A stretch of DNA of 64,000 nucleotides from Thauera aromatica K172 (GTDB lineage: Bacteria; Pseudomonadota; Gammaproteobacteria; Burkholderiales; Rhodocyclaceae), in contig NZ_CP028339.1 of the NCBI RefSeq assembly GCF_003030465.1, forward strand, positions 682,001 through 746,000, read 5' to 3'. The translations under genes were made by a program, and so were the position numbers. Below are positions 38,174 through 46,562 of this stretch, in pieces (the first letter of the stretch is position 1; every line of letters starts with the position of its first letter). The notes beneath the pieces were generated by a model. That model had not been told where the DNA came from and made no database searches. It saw only the letters and a program-made list of their open reading frames with translations.

Positions 38174-38553
38174 GGTCTGCCCTGCGCAGTCGTCGGCAGC
38201 GATGGCGGGGCGGTCCGCTCGGTGCGGTACTCACCAGCCAGTTCGGAGAGGTCGCGTGGCTGGGCGCGCGACGGTGTGAGATGGGCCTGGATGCCGGCGC
38301 GCACACGCGCCAGATCAGCCAGCAGTCGTGGGTAATCGAAGTGGTAGCGCTCGCCCGGCTGGATGGGTGCGTGTGCAGCGCCATCCGCGATGGTGCGCTC
38401 CAGCGCGTCGAGCTGGCGTAGCGCGGCAACCAGCTCCTGGCGCTGTGCCGGGGATTCGGCCAAGGCAACCGGGAACTGACCCATCAGCAGGGCCGTCACG
38501 AGAAAAGTTGGCACGCCGCGATGCGCGGCGCGCAGCCAGATCGGAGCCAACAT
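38170..38553 (-). CDS. RAQPRD-family ICE protein (TIGR01690)
   Basis: A 127-aa exported protein carrying the name-giving RAQPRD motif intact near residue 99. A signal peptide (TFLVTALLMGQFPVALA) precedes a helical domain. The family is confined to ICE transfer regions and its role is unknown. AGGA precedes ATG 38551-38553. A 98-bp gap to the upstream gene is one of the few breaks in the run. Confidence 0.87.
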   Translation of the reverse strand: MLAPIWLRAAHRGVPTFLVTALLMGQFPVALAESPAQRQELVAALRQLDALERTIADGAAHAPIQPGERYHFDYPRLLADLARVRAGIQAHLTPSRAQPRDLSELAGEYRTERTAPPSLPTTAQGRP

Positions 38554-38651
38554 CGCGCCATTCCTGTGTGATAAGCAATGGCTTGATCGTGGCGATCAAA
38601 GGCGTATCAGGCCGCAAACAATAAGAACCTGCGGATGACCGGATTGATGGC

Positions 38652-39413
38652 CTAGAGGTACTTCTTGAAGCTCCCTGCAGTCAGGCTCACGGCCAGCCCC
38701 AGCAAGCCGGCGCTGGGCAGCAGGATCAGCAGCGGATGCACCGAGATCGGCAGCGCCAGGTACGTGACCCAGGGCAGCACGGCCAGCGGCATCAGGCTCG
38801 CTTTCGCTCGGTGATAGATAAAGCCGGATTCCCGGCCTGCGCCGAACCGGCGCACATCCCGCCGTACCAAACCGTCGATCAGGCCGACGAAAGCGGCCGT
38901 GAAGATCAGCGGCAGCGTGAGCGCCAGGACCAGCAGGCGCACGAGGAAAGTAAGCGTCGTGAAGGCTGCGGCGATCAGGTAGCTCTCCGTCCAGACATAG
39001 ACCTGGCTGATGAAGTAGCGGAAGTTGCGCCCTCCGTCCTGGTTTTTCCCCTGGCTGGGCGCGCGGGCGCGCTCGGCGGTCTGGCTCATGCGCTCCAGGA
39101 GCCCTGATCGCACGAACACCCATTCATAACCCGTGTCCACCAGCTCGTGCGCCGTTCGCCCCGGCTCCTGCACGACCACGCTGCGCGTGAAATGCTTGGA
39201 CAGGTGCCCCAGCTCGTACTGCAACATTTGCTGGGAGTGCTGCCAGCCCTGGTCTTTCCAGAACAGGTGCATGCCGATGCACTCCATCAGGATCGAGAAC
39301 AGCAGCGAGCCGACCAGCACCCCGAGCAGCCGGAGCGGCAAGGTGATGGTGCCGACGATCAAGCCCTGGCGGCGGTTCTGCTCGCGCTGCGCAGTCGAGG
39401 CGGCATCGCTCAT
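38652..39413 (-). CDS. ICE membrane protein TIGR03747/PFL_4697
   Basis: A 253-aa protein with about four membrane helices (residues near 20-45, 145-165, 165-185, 215-245) and a cytoplasmic or periplasmic domain between the first and second. Always encoded beside TraD in this family, so it is probably a coupling-protein partner. Start overlaps the traD stop by 4 bp. Confidence 0.86.
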   Translation of the reverse strand: MSDAASTAQREQNRRQGLIVGTITLPLRLLGVLVGSLLFSILMECIGMHLFWKDQGWQHSQQMLQYELGHLSKHFTRSVVVQEPGRTAHELVDTGYEWVFVRSGLLERMSQTAERARAPSQGKNQDGGRNFRYFISQVYVWTESYLIAAAFTTLTFLVRLLVLALTLPLIFTAAFVGLIDGLVRRDVRRFGAGRESGFIYHRAKASLMPLAVLPWVTYLALPISVHPLLILLPSAGLLGLAVSLTAGSFKKYL

Positions 39414-41593
39414 GGCGCGGCCTCTTCGCTGGCCGTGTCGCCCGTGCCGGTGGTGGGTGTGGCGATGGCCGTCTCATCGAGCAGATCGTCCGGCAAGGCC
39501 GCGTCCTGCAAGACCGGGGAGCTGGTGAACTCCCACCACTGCGTGGCCTCGCTGTAGCTCTGGCGCATGTGCCCGGCCAGTTGCTGCAAGTCCGCCGGCA
39601 TCACTTCATCCGGGTCTGGCGCCGGCAACGGCATACGCACCTTCCAAAGCTGACCGCCCTGCAGCAGCGCGAAGCACTGGCCTTTGGGCAGGCCGACGAT
39701 GTGCGATGGCTCGATCATCGGCACGCTGGACATGCTGATGCGGTCTTGGGTGTTTGACGTAAAGTCTGTCGCTCCACGAATATCGGAGCTGTCGGTCGCG
39801 CCGCTGACGATGGTGGTCGTATAGACCTCGACCTTCGGCAATTGCCGGGTCAGCAATTCAGCGGTAGCCGTCTCGCGCACGCGCAGCATGAACAGGTTGT
39901 TGAAGTTGCCGATCACCTGACCGGCCTTCGCGCGGTTGCCAATGCGTGCTTCGATGTCCGAGAGCGTCTGTGTGTACGCGGTGACTTGCAGGCCAGCGCC
40001 GCCGCCCTTGTTGATCAGCGGGATGAACTCGTCGCCCATCAACTCGTTGAACTCATCGGCATGGACGTTGATCGGCACGCGCGAGCCAGCCGATGCGCCC
40101 GGCAGGCCGTCGTCGATCCCGTGCTTGTAGATGTGGCCGGCGACCGAAACCAGGTCGGAGAACATGGAATTGCCGACTGCGGCGGCGACCTCGGCGTCGG
40201 ACAGCGCATCGAGGCCGACATAGACCACGGCGCGCTTTCGGATGACCTGCATCCAATCGAAGATCGGGCGTGGGTCGGCCAGGTCGGAGTAGTTCGGGGC
40301 CAGAAGCTGGGCGATCTTGCCGCTGGTGAGCTTCTCCAGCAGCGGCAGCAGCGATGCGACGATCTTGTCGAAGTAGGTCTTGTCGTAGCGCACTGCCGAG
40401 CGCAGGCCGTCGAGCACCGGGTCGTAGTTGCGCGCCTGCGAGAGGTACTGCTCCAGCGCCACCACGCGCTTTTCGCGCCCGATCATGTTGCGCGGGATGT
40501 TCTTCTCGTTGAGCTTGGCCTCGATCTGGACGATGACCTCCCAGGCCTTGGGCTCGGTCTTGGCGAAGTAGTGTTGGGCGTACTCGATGAACAGCGCGTC
40601 GATGTTGATCACATGGCGCTGGATCAGCATGTAGTCCGGGCGCTGCCCCAGTTCCACCAGGGCGCGGGCGATGATGTTGACGAAGCGCCACGCAAACTCG
40701 CGAAATGCCGCGCTGTTGCCTTCCCCGGAGAGCTGCCCTGCAACACGGGTGGCCACCTCGCTGATGCGCCCAAAGCGGCCCACAGCGTTGTAGCGCGCGG
40801 AAATGTCGGGCCAGCCCAAGTGGAAGACATAGAACTCGCCCTCGCGCCCCGCGCGCTTGGCCTCGACGTACACTCGCTTCAAAAGATCGGCGTCGCCCTT
40901 GGGGTCGATGACGATGACGACCTCGTGCTCGCCGTCGGCGTTCTTGCGCCGGATGTCCTGAGTCACGAACAACTCGGCCAACCGCGTCTTGCCCACGCGC
41001 GTGGTGCCCAGCACCAGCGAATGCCCGACGCGCTCACCCAGCGGTAGGCTGACGTCCACCTCATCGGGTTCGATGCCGTGCAGGCGCGGCAGGCCGCCCA
41101 CAGGCGGCAGCGGGCGCACCGGGTTGAAAGGCACATCCCAGCCCGTGAGCGCAGGTAGCCGGGACAGCGGGAATGGCGCGAACTCCAGCCGTTCCTCCAG
41201 CCTGCGCGCCAGCCGGTAGGCCGGCGTCAGCTCGACGTAGCGGCGAAATTCCGGTCTGTATGTCTGCATCAGCCGATGGGTATGTTTCTGCTCCCACAGA
41301 AATCCGCGTCCCACGAACAGACGCTGCTGGCTGACCGGCACGTCCTTGCTGGTCATCACATAGCGCGGCAAGCGGCGAATGTTGCGTCGGTAGCGCAGGA
41401 TGACGCGGGCATCGCGGTAGCGGATGGCACCGTAGATGCAGAACGCCAGCGCACTGCCGACGCCCATGGCGGGGCTCAGCGCGAGCGACCACGGGGCCAC
41501 CAGGGACAGAAACGCGGCGCCTGCACACGCCGCGACGGTATAGAACTCCACCGCTGGGCGCAGCAGAACCTCGACCGGCTGTTTCCCCGACAT
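39410..41593 (-). CDS. traD: Coupling protein TraD (SXT/TOL subfamily)
   Basis: A 727-aa VirD4-class ATPase that links the relaxosome to the secretion channel. Two N-terminal membrane helices (about 15-50), Walker A GTTRVGKT near 198-205, Walker B-type VIVIDPKGDADL near 229, and a late AYTQTLSDIEARIGN segment typical of the family. An acidic C-terminal tail would contact the relaxase. It overlaps the TIGR03747 gene by 4 bp. Confidence 0.93.
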   Translation of the reverse strand: MSGKQPVEVLLRPAVEFYTVAACAGAAFLSLVAPWSLALSPAMGVGSALAFCIYGAIRYRDARVILRYRRNIRRLPRYVMTSKDVPVSQQRLFVGRGFLWEQKHTHRLMQTYRPEFRRYVELTPAYRLARRLEERLEFAPFPLSRLPALTGWDVPFNPVRPLPPVGGLPRLHGIEPDEVDVSLPLGERVGHSLVLGTTRVGKTRLAELFVTQDIRRKNADGEHEVVIVIDPKGDADLLKRVYVEAKRAGREGEFYVFHLGWPDISARYNAVGRFGRISEVATRVAGQLSGEGNSAAFREFAWRFVNIIARALVELGQRPDYMLIQRHVINIDALFIEYAQHYFAKTEPKAWEVIVQIEAKLNEKNIPRNMIGREKRVVALEQYLSQARNYDPVLDGLRSAVRYDKTYFDKIVASLLPLLEKLTSGKIAQLLAPNYSDLADPRPIFDWMQVIRKRAVVYVGLDALSDAEVAAAVGNSMFSDLVSVAGHIYKHGIDDGLPGASAGSRVPINVHADEFNELMGDEFIPLINKGGGAGLQVTAYTQTLSDIEARIGNRAKAGQVIGNFNNLFMLRVRETATAELLTRQLPKVEVYTTTIVSGATDSSDIRGATDFTSNTQDRISMSSVPMIEPSHIVGLPKGQCFALLQGGQLWKVRMPLPAPDPDEVMPADLQQLAGHMRQSYSEATQWWEFTSSPVLQDAALPDDLLDETAIATPTTGTGDTASEEAAP

Positions 41594-41597
41594 GGCT

Positions 41598-42146
41598 TCA
41601 TTGCTCGATGCCGGTGGCTGTGATCAGCACCGGGTAATGCCGCAGACCCAGGCGCTCGGCCAGGTCGTCACCGGCCACAGGCGCAAGGGGCACGCCGGGC
41701 ACCAGGGCGCGCAGCCGTGCCAGGCCCTGCATGGTCTCGACGTTAACCACCAGGCCCACCGCGCCGCGCTCGCGCAGCGAGCCCGCCTGGCGAAGCAGCC
41801 AGGCGTGGGAAGCTTCGTCGTCGCCGACGACTACGAAAGGCCGCAGGCCCGGTGCCTCGATCACGCGCCGCGCGACGGTGCCAGGCGTGAGCTTGGCACT
41901 GCGCACCGGCAACATCGCGGCCTCATCCATGGGCGTGGCGGGCACCGGGAGCATCGGGATGGGCGGCCCGGCCGGAGCATTGGCGCGCGGCTGAAGGTTC
42001 AGAGCCTCGTAGTACGGCAGCGCCGACGTGCCGCCACGGTCTTCGACGACGATCAGGGGCTCTCCGGCGCGCGAGGCCAGTGGCAGAGCCGCCAGCAGCA
42101 CGAGCAGGCCCTTCAGTGTGAGATGGGTCAAATGGGATGTTTTCAT
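41598..42146 (-). CDS. ICE protein TIGR03765/PFL_4695
   Basis: A 182-aa exported protein (signal peptide ending SRAGE) with a compact alpha/beta domain (GLRPFVVVGDDEASHAWLL, GLVVNVETMQGLARLRALVP). Family known only from these transfer regions. Start overlaps the transglycosylase gene stop by 4 bp, and the stop lies 4 bp before the traD start. Confidence 0.85.
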   Translation of the reverse strand: MKTSHLTHLTLKGLLVLLAALPLASRAGEPLIVVEDRGGTSALPYYEALNLQPRANAPAGPPIPMLPVPATPMDEAAMLPVRSAKLTPGTVARRVIEAPGLRPFVVVGDDEASHAWLLRQAGSLRERGAVGLVVNVETMQGLARLRALVPGVPLAPVAGDDLAERLGLRHYPVLITATGIEQ

Positions 42147-42748
42147 GGGGTGCTCTCCTGGTGCACGGCGATGGCCGCGGCGGTTGGGTGTGTGCCCTGC
42201 ACACGGGCAAGGTGGCGCGACACGCTGCGCCGGTAACGAGCCGCAGGTTCTCCGCCCGCAGGACGGTGGTAGCGACCGATCGCCGGCAACCAGTCCTCGC
42301 CCGAGGTGTGCTGCTCTTTCAGGATTTCAGCGGCGATGGCGAGGTTGCTGTATGGGTCGAGCAGGTCGCACGGGCTGGCGTAGCGCTGCTGGTGGTAGCC
42401 GAGGTTGATCTGGCCCAGGCCCGCGTCGATGCGTGTGTGCGGCGTGGCGCGCATTGCCTGCTGCAAACCAGCGCAGGCGTCGGCACGGGTGGTGAAGCGG
42501 CGCGACTGACCGGCGACGTTGAGGGACCACGGCCACGGGACGATGCGCCCGTTGCGGCGGATGCCGCTTTCCTGCAAAGCCACGGCGTAGAGCACCGTCG
42601 AGGGGATGCCCGCGCGCTGTGCGGCAAGCTGGTAAGCCGGTGGCGGAAGCTCCTGGGCATGGGCGGCGCAGGCGCACAGGCCCGCCGCGATCACCAGTGC
42701 GCGCAAGCACTGCGAAACGGAGGTGGCCGCTATGGCTGGCGCTGCCAT
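42143..42748 (-). CDS. Lytic transglycosylase of the transfer region
   Basis: A 201-aa exported SLT-fold enzyme that opens peptidoglycan for the transfer machinery. Signal peptide (LVIAAGLCACAAHAQ), catalytic Glu in VALQESGI near residue 58, and downstream GLGQINLGYH and YSNLAIAAEIL segments typical of the family. Start 42748 overlaps the preceding gene by 19 bp; longer starts add no signal peptide logic. Confidence 0.87.
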   Translation of the reverse strand: MAAPAIAATSVSQCLRALVIAAGLCACAAHAQELPPPAYQLAAQRAGIPSTVLYAVALQESGIRRNGRIVPWPWSLNVAGQSRRFTTRADACAGLQQAMRATPHTRIDAGLGQINLGYHQQRYASPCDLLDPYSNLAIAAEILKEQHTSGEDWLPAIGRYHRPAGGEPAARYRRSVSRHLARVQGTHPTAAAIAVHQESTP

Positions 42749-43467
42749 TGACCGTTCACCTCGCGCACGACCGCAGGAAGGTCTCCGGGCAAGCTCAGCG
42801 ACAGCCACCGCCCGCCATCATGGTTGAGCGTGATGCCACCGCTGCGCACGCGCGCCGGATCGACGTTCGCACGCTTGGCCCAGTCGCGGATGCGCGTGTC
42901 GTCTTGGCGGCTGCCGACCATGTACAGGTCGAACTCGGTGCCGGAGGATTGCAGGCGCTGCACGAGTTGCCCGCAGGCCGCGCAGCCGTCCTTGACGAAC
43001 ACGGCCGTGCGGCCTGAACCGCGCAAGGGATTGGCGCTTGTGCCGGCGCCGGGTTTTTCGTCAGGCAGGTTCACCCGCTGCATGCCGGGACTCAGGCGCT
43101 GCCAGGCCTGGTCGTAGGCACGCTGGTAGGCGAGCAGCTTCTCGATACGGCGCGCCTCGACCTGCACCTGCAGCTCTGCGTAGCGGCGCCGTTCCTCGTC
43201 GGTGCGCGCCTCGATGCCCAGGGCGGACAGTGGGTCCAGGTTGGGCGAGTAGATGCCCAACGGCCCGTCCATCAGCTCGCGATAGCGAGCCCACTCCTGC
43301 GGTTGCAGGCCCCAGTCGCCTGCCACTCGGTCGTCCAGGGAGCGAGTAACCAGCGGGCGCTCCTGGCTGTGCGCACTGCCGGCGGGAGCCGTGGCCGGCT
43401 GCTGCGCCCAGGCGGGCAACTGGGCAGACGCGAGCAGGAGCGCGGAAAGGATGATCGACGGTTTCAT
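42730..43467 (-). CDS. ICE protein TIGR03759/PFL_4693 with CxxC motif
   Basis: A 245-aa exported protein: signal peptide, a helical middle (ELQVQVEARRIEKLLAYQ) and a C-terminal thioredoxin-like domain with CAAC (FVKDGCAACGQLV) near residue 171. It may be a periplasmic thiol protein serving transfer-protein folding, alongside the DsbA-like gene at 29998. Start 43467 begins the signal; a frame to 43560 has none. Confidence 0.86.
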   Translation of the reverse strand: MKPSIILSALLLASAQLPAWAQQPATAPAGSAHSQERPLVTRSLDDRVAGDWGLQPQEWARYRELMDGPLGIYSPNLDPLSALGIEARTDEERRRYAELQVQVEARRIEKLLAYQRAYDQAWQRLSPGMQRVNLPDEKPGAGTSANPLRGSGRTAVFVKDGCAACGQLVQRLQSSGTEFDLYMVGSRQDDTRIRDWAKRANVDPARVRSGGITLNHDGGRWLSLSLPGDLPAVVREVNGQWQRQP

Positions 43468-43481
43468 GTCGTGCGCTCCGC

Positions 43482-44123
43482 TCAAGGAATCGCCATGCGA
43501 CGGGTCTGGTCGCCGGCCTGGAACACCGCAGTGTTGCCCTCGACTGCCTGCAGGCGCCACGGGCCGACGGCATCGCCGGGAAGCAGCACTTGAAGCTGGT
43601 CGGGCGTGAAGTTCCCGTTATTCGGTGTGACGGACAGGCTGCGCTGGCCGGCGCGAAGTTCGGCGCCGACGATGCGGAACGGCAGTGGCGGCGGTTCTGG
43701 TTTGGCGGTGGGCCTGCTCGGTGAGCGCGGCTGGGCGGGCGCTGCGGCACGCAGGGCGCTTGGGCGTGCCTTGATCTGCTCGACTTCCGCACGAAGCGCC
43801 TGAAGGTCTTCGGCAGCGGCATAGCCGCTCAGCGTTGTCTCGACCTGGGCGGCGCGTGCTTCCAGGCGTTCGCGGGTATCTTTGAGGTCTGCCGCTGTTG
43901 CGACGACTGGACGCTGCTGGATGGCCTCAATGGTCTCGGCCAGGCCCACAGCCTGCGCTTCGAGACGTTGCAGGCGGGAATCAAGCAGCGTCTGGTCGGC
44001 CTGGTCGTTCATGGTCTGGTAGCTCAGGGCAGCGAAAACGCTGAGGCTGATCAGCCAGAGCCACATTAGGCTCTGCAACACCACGGCGGAGATCGGGCGC
44101 CGGGGAGCCTGCGCGGTATTCAT
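43482..44123 (-). CDS. ICE membrane protein with coiled coil, unknown function
   Basis: A 213-aa protein with one N-terminal membrane helix (VVLQSLMWLWLISLSVFAAL), a coiled coil over about residues 40-120, a Pro-rich linker and a small beta-rich C-terminal domain (LPFRIVGAELRAGQRSLSVT). The layout resembles PilP-like pilus-assembly proteins, which fits its place next to PilL, but similarity is only architectural. Confidence 0.72.
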   Translation of the reverse strand: MNTAQAPRRPISAVVLQSLMWLWLISLSVFAALSYQTMNDQADQTLLDSRLQRLEAQAVGLAETIEAIQQRPVVATAADLKDTRERLEARAAQVETTLSGYAAAEDLQALRAEVEQIKARPSALRAAAPAQPRSPSRPTAKPEPPPLPFRIVGAELRAGQRSLSVTPNNGNFTPDQLQVLLPGDAVGPWRLQAVEGNTAVFQAGDQTRRMAIP

Positions 44124-44698
44124 GGCTGGCCTCCCGAAACCGAAGGCATCAGCGGAAACGTCTGCACCGCCTCGGCAACAGGCGGCTCGTGTGCGTGCTC
44201 GGCGGTCGCACTGCCTCCAGGCTGCTCAAAGCAAATCTGCCGTGCCCGTTCATCCGCATGCAGTTCCCAGGCCGGGCCGGCCAGGGTGAGCAGCGCATCG
44301 CGCAAGGTCATGGGGCCAAGATGCCGGTGCGCCGCCGGCAGCGGCAGCGCATACAACTCGGTCACGGCGCTGGGCGTCTCGCAAAGCTGGTAGCCACTGC
44401 GTTTGAGCACATGCCGCAGCCCATCGCCCACCGTGGCGCGGGCATCCTCGGGCATGGACACGTCGATGGTCTGCAACAGCAAGTCACGCTGCGCCGCCGT
44501 GGGTGCCAGCTCGACCAGCGTGTAGCGGCCATAGCGCACGACGGGAATGAACTCGGGTGCCTCGGGTTCGGGAGCGGAGGAGACGCCTTCTATGGCGTCT
44601 GGCACCAGCGGCGCGGTGGTGGTCGCGCAGCCGCTGGCCAGCGCTGCGGCCAGGAGACCAGCGCCGACCAGACGCCGGGATACAGGGATTGCGGGCAT
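44120..44698 (-). CDS. pilL: Conjugative transfer protein PilL (TIGR03748)
   Basis: A 192-aa lipoprotein (lipobox LASGC near residue 24) with the PilL signature block FIPVVRYGRYTLVELAPT and a secretin-like alpha/beta domain (VGDGLRHVLKRSGYQLC). Type IVB thin-pilus component and first gene of the transfer run. The 142-bp gap upstream, ending at the helicase gene, is where the operon promoter should be; it can form a GCGGTC/GACCGC stem but shows no clear -35/-10 pair. Confidence 0.87.
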   Translation of the reverse strand: MPAIPVSRRLVGAGLLAAALASGCATTTAPLVPDAIEGVSSAPEPEAPEFIPVVRYGRYTLVELAPTAAQRDLLLQTIDVSMPEDARATVGDGLRHVLKRSGYQLCETPSAVTELYALPLPAAHRHLGPMTLRDALLTLAGPAWELHADERARQICFEQPGGSATAEHAHEPPVAEAVQTFPLMPSVSGGQP

Positions 44699-44840
44699 GG
44701 CATCGGCTCTTCTGTTGCGATGCCGATACCTTGGCGGAGCGCCGTTGAGCGGTCAGCTAGGAATGCGGACTGATGGACGACCGCTTTTTCAGAAACATGC
44801 GAAGACCGTGCTGATTTGGACAGTACTCGCTACCAGCTGA

Positions 44841-46562
44841 TTACAAAAAAATGCTGCGGTCTCCCGATGGCGTCAGGATTGTTGCTCTCTTCATAGCTCT
44901 TGTGACTGCGACCCGCAGTGCCAAAAGGGCTTGGCTTTGACGAGAAGTATCTGCATTCGCAGGCACAATTCGTCCAGCATATCGCCCTTCGTAAATCAGT
45001 ACCTCGTCAAACTCCTTACCCTTTGCTTTGTGAATGGTCATGAGATGAACTCCACGCCATTCCTTGGCGGCTGCTGTGAAATGCTCCTGCAGCAAAGCGC
45101 CCCGGACAGCTTCGATAGCGCCGACATACTGTCCTTGGGATCTCCAAAGCTCTGACAAAGACGCCCGCAGGTTTGAGCCCTTGTGAAGCAGGCGGAGATA
45201 CTTGGCATCAGCGGCAACGCGCGACAGTTGGCCAACGGCAGACGTCGCGAGAAGCCCCCGCGCAGTCAACCAGTCTTCTTCAGGATGGCCGGTGAATACG
45301 ACGTCCTGGCGAAGCGCTGCTAGGCGCGCGCACTCGCTGATCAACGCTTGGCGATTCTTGCCGCGGATCTTTCCGGAGACCAAGTATTGGTCGATGGCGT
45401 CGGCCATGTCGAGTTCCGCCTGCGCAGGGCGTTTGGTGCCACTGCGGCCCCGGATGTGGGTATGTAAGGCGGAGAGTAGCCGCGCAGCCAGAAGCTCCGA
45501 AGGGCCTCCTTCCATTAGCGTGGCGATGACGTTTGCCGCAAGCGCCGGGGATTCCGCGTCCATCGCCACCTCGTGGCGAAGGTTGGGCATGCCATCGGAC
45601 TCCGCGGAGAGGTAGTCGGACACTTGAAGCATGAAGGCCTTGGATGGGACGAGCACTGCGATGGACCAGGCCGGCTCCTTGCGAAGTCGCTTGATTGCCT
45701 GGATGAGCTGGGCCTTCGCATGGAAATGCGGACCCCTTCCGTAGTACACGCCGTACTCGACCACCGACACATTGGCATAGACGGCGCCCTTGTTTTTCCC
45801 GGTGAGCAAGTCTGAACCGTACGTTGCGATGTCGGTTCCGGCACTGCGATGATTCTCCCCTTCAAACTCGACTGGCAAGGGGTCGAACTGGTCCACGAAT
45901 TCCTTGAGCCGCTGAGGATCGGCGCCGCGGAATTCGTAAATACGCTGGTCGGGGTCGGCCAAGGCAATGATCCTGCAGCCGCGTCCAAGCTCGCGGACCA
46001 TCGCCCATTCGTCGGCGTTCGTGTCCTGGAACTCGTCCACGACGAGTATCGGGTAGGTCGCTGTGTAGATACCTGCCAGCCGCCGGCTGCGGCGCAGCAG
46101 TTCAGCCGTCAACTGGGCGAAGAGGTCGAAGTGGAGCAGCCCCTCTTCATGGAAAAGGCGCAACTTCTCCTGGTGATGCTGCTCCTTGGCAAAGTGAGCC
46201 AAGCGCGCGGAGCCCTCGGGAGGTGGTAGGAGCTGGAGCGGCTTTCCGTTGCTGAGCAGATAGCCATGACTTCGCAGAACGCTCCATGCGAAGCCGTGAT
46301 AGGTGTTGACATCTAGAAGTCTCAGATCATCCGCGGTGATGAGTTCCTTGGCTTTCTCAAGGACCCGTGCCACTGTGGGCCTCGCGAAGCTGAGAAACAG
46401 GATGCGCTGGCCTGATAGGAGCTTTGCTGATCGAATCTCGTCCCTGGCTTTGACCAGGGCGACATGCGTCTTTCCGGAGCCTGGACCACCCATGGCGAGC
46501 ACGTGCCCCGTGCTTTGCAGAAAGTCCCTCTTCTGCGGTGTCCAGTCTTGTTCGACCGTCAT
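44841..46562 (-). CDS. gajB: UvrD/Rep-like helicase, GajB-like (Gabija-type)
   Basis: A 573-aa superfamily 1 helicase: motif I GGPGSGKT (25-32), motif II DEFQDTN near 177, motif III DPDQRIYEFRGA, motif V MTIHKAKGKEFDEVLI near 515, and motif VI VAVTRA near the end. It is somewhat longer than the Bacillus GajB I remember (about 494 aa). Encoded directly after an OLD-family ATPase with a 4-bp overlap, the Gabija (class 2 OLD) arrangement that blocks phages. The pair separates pilL from the SNF2 gene and looks like inserted cargo. Confidence 0.8.
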   Translation of the reverse strand: MTVEQDWTPQKRDFLQSTGHVLAMGGPGSGKTHVALVKARDEIRSAKLLSGQRILFLSFARPTVARVLEKAKELITADDLRLLDVNTYHGFAWSVLRSHGYLLSNGKPLQLLPPPEGSARLAHFAKEQHHQEKLRLFHEEGLLHFDLFAQLTAELLRRSRRLAGIYTATYPILVVDEFQDTNADEWAMVRELGRGCRIIALADPDQRIYEFRGADPQRLKEFVDQFDPLPVEFEGENHRSAGTDIATYGSDLLTGKNKGAVYANVSVVEYGVYYGRGPHFHAKAQLIQAIKRLRKEPAWSIAVLVPSKAFMLQVSDYLSAESDGMPNLRHEVAMDAESPALAANVIATLMEGGPSELLAARLLSALHTHIRGRSGTKRPAQAELDMADAIDQYLVSGKIRGKNRQALISECARLAALRQDVVFTGHPEEDWLTARGLLATSAVGQLSRVAADAKYLRLLHKGSNLRASLSELWRSQGQYVGAIEAVRGALLQEHFTAAAKEWRGVHLMTIHKAKGKEFDEVLIYEGRYAGRIVPANADTSRQSQALLALRVAVTRAMKRATILTPSGDRSIFL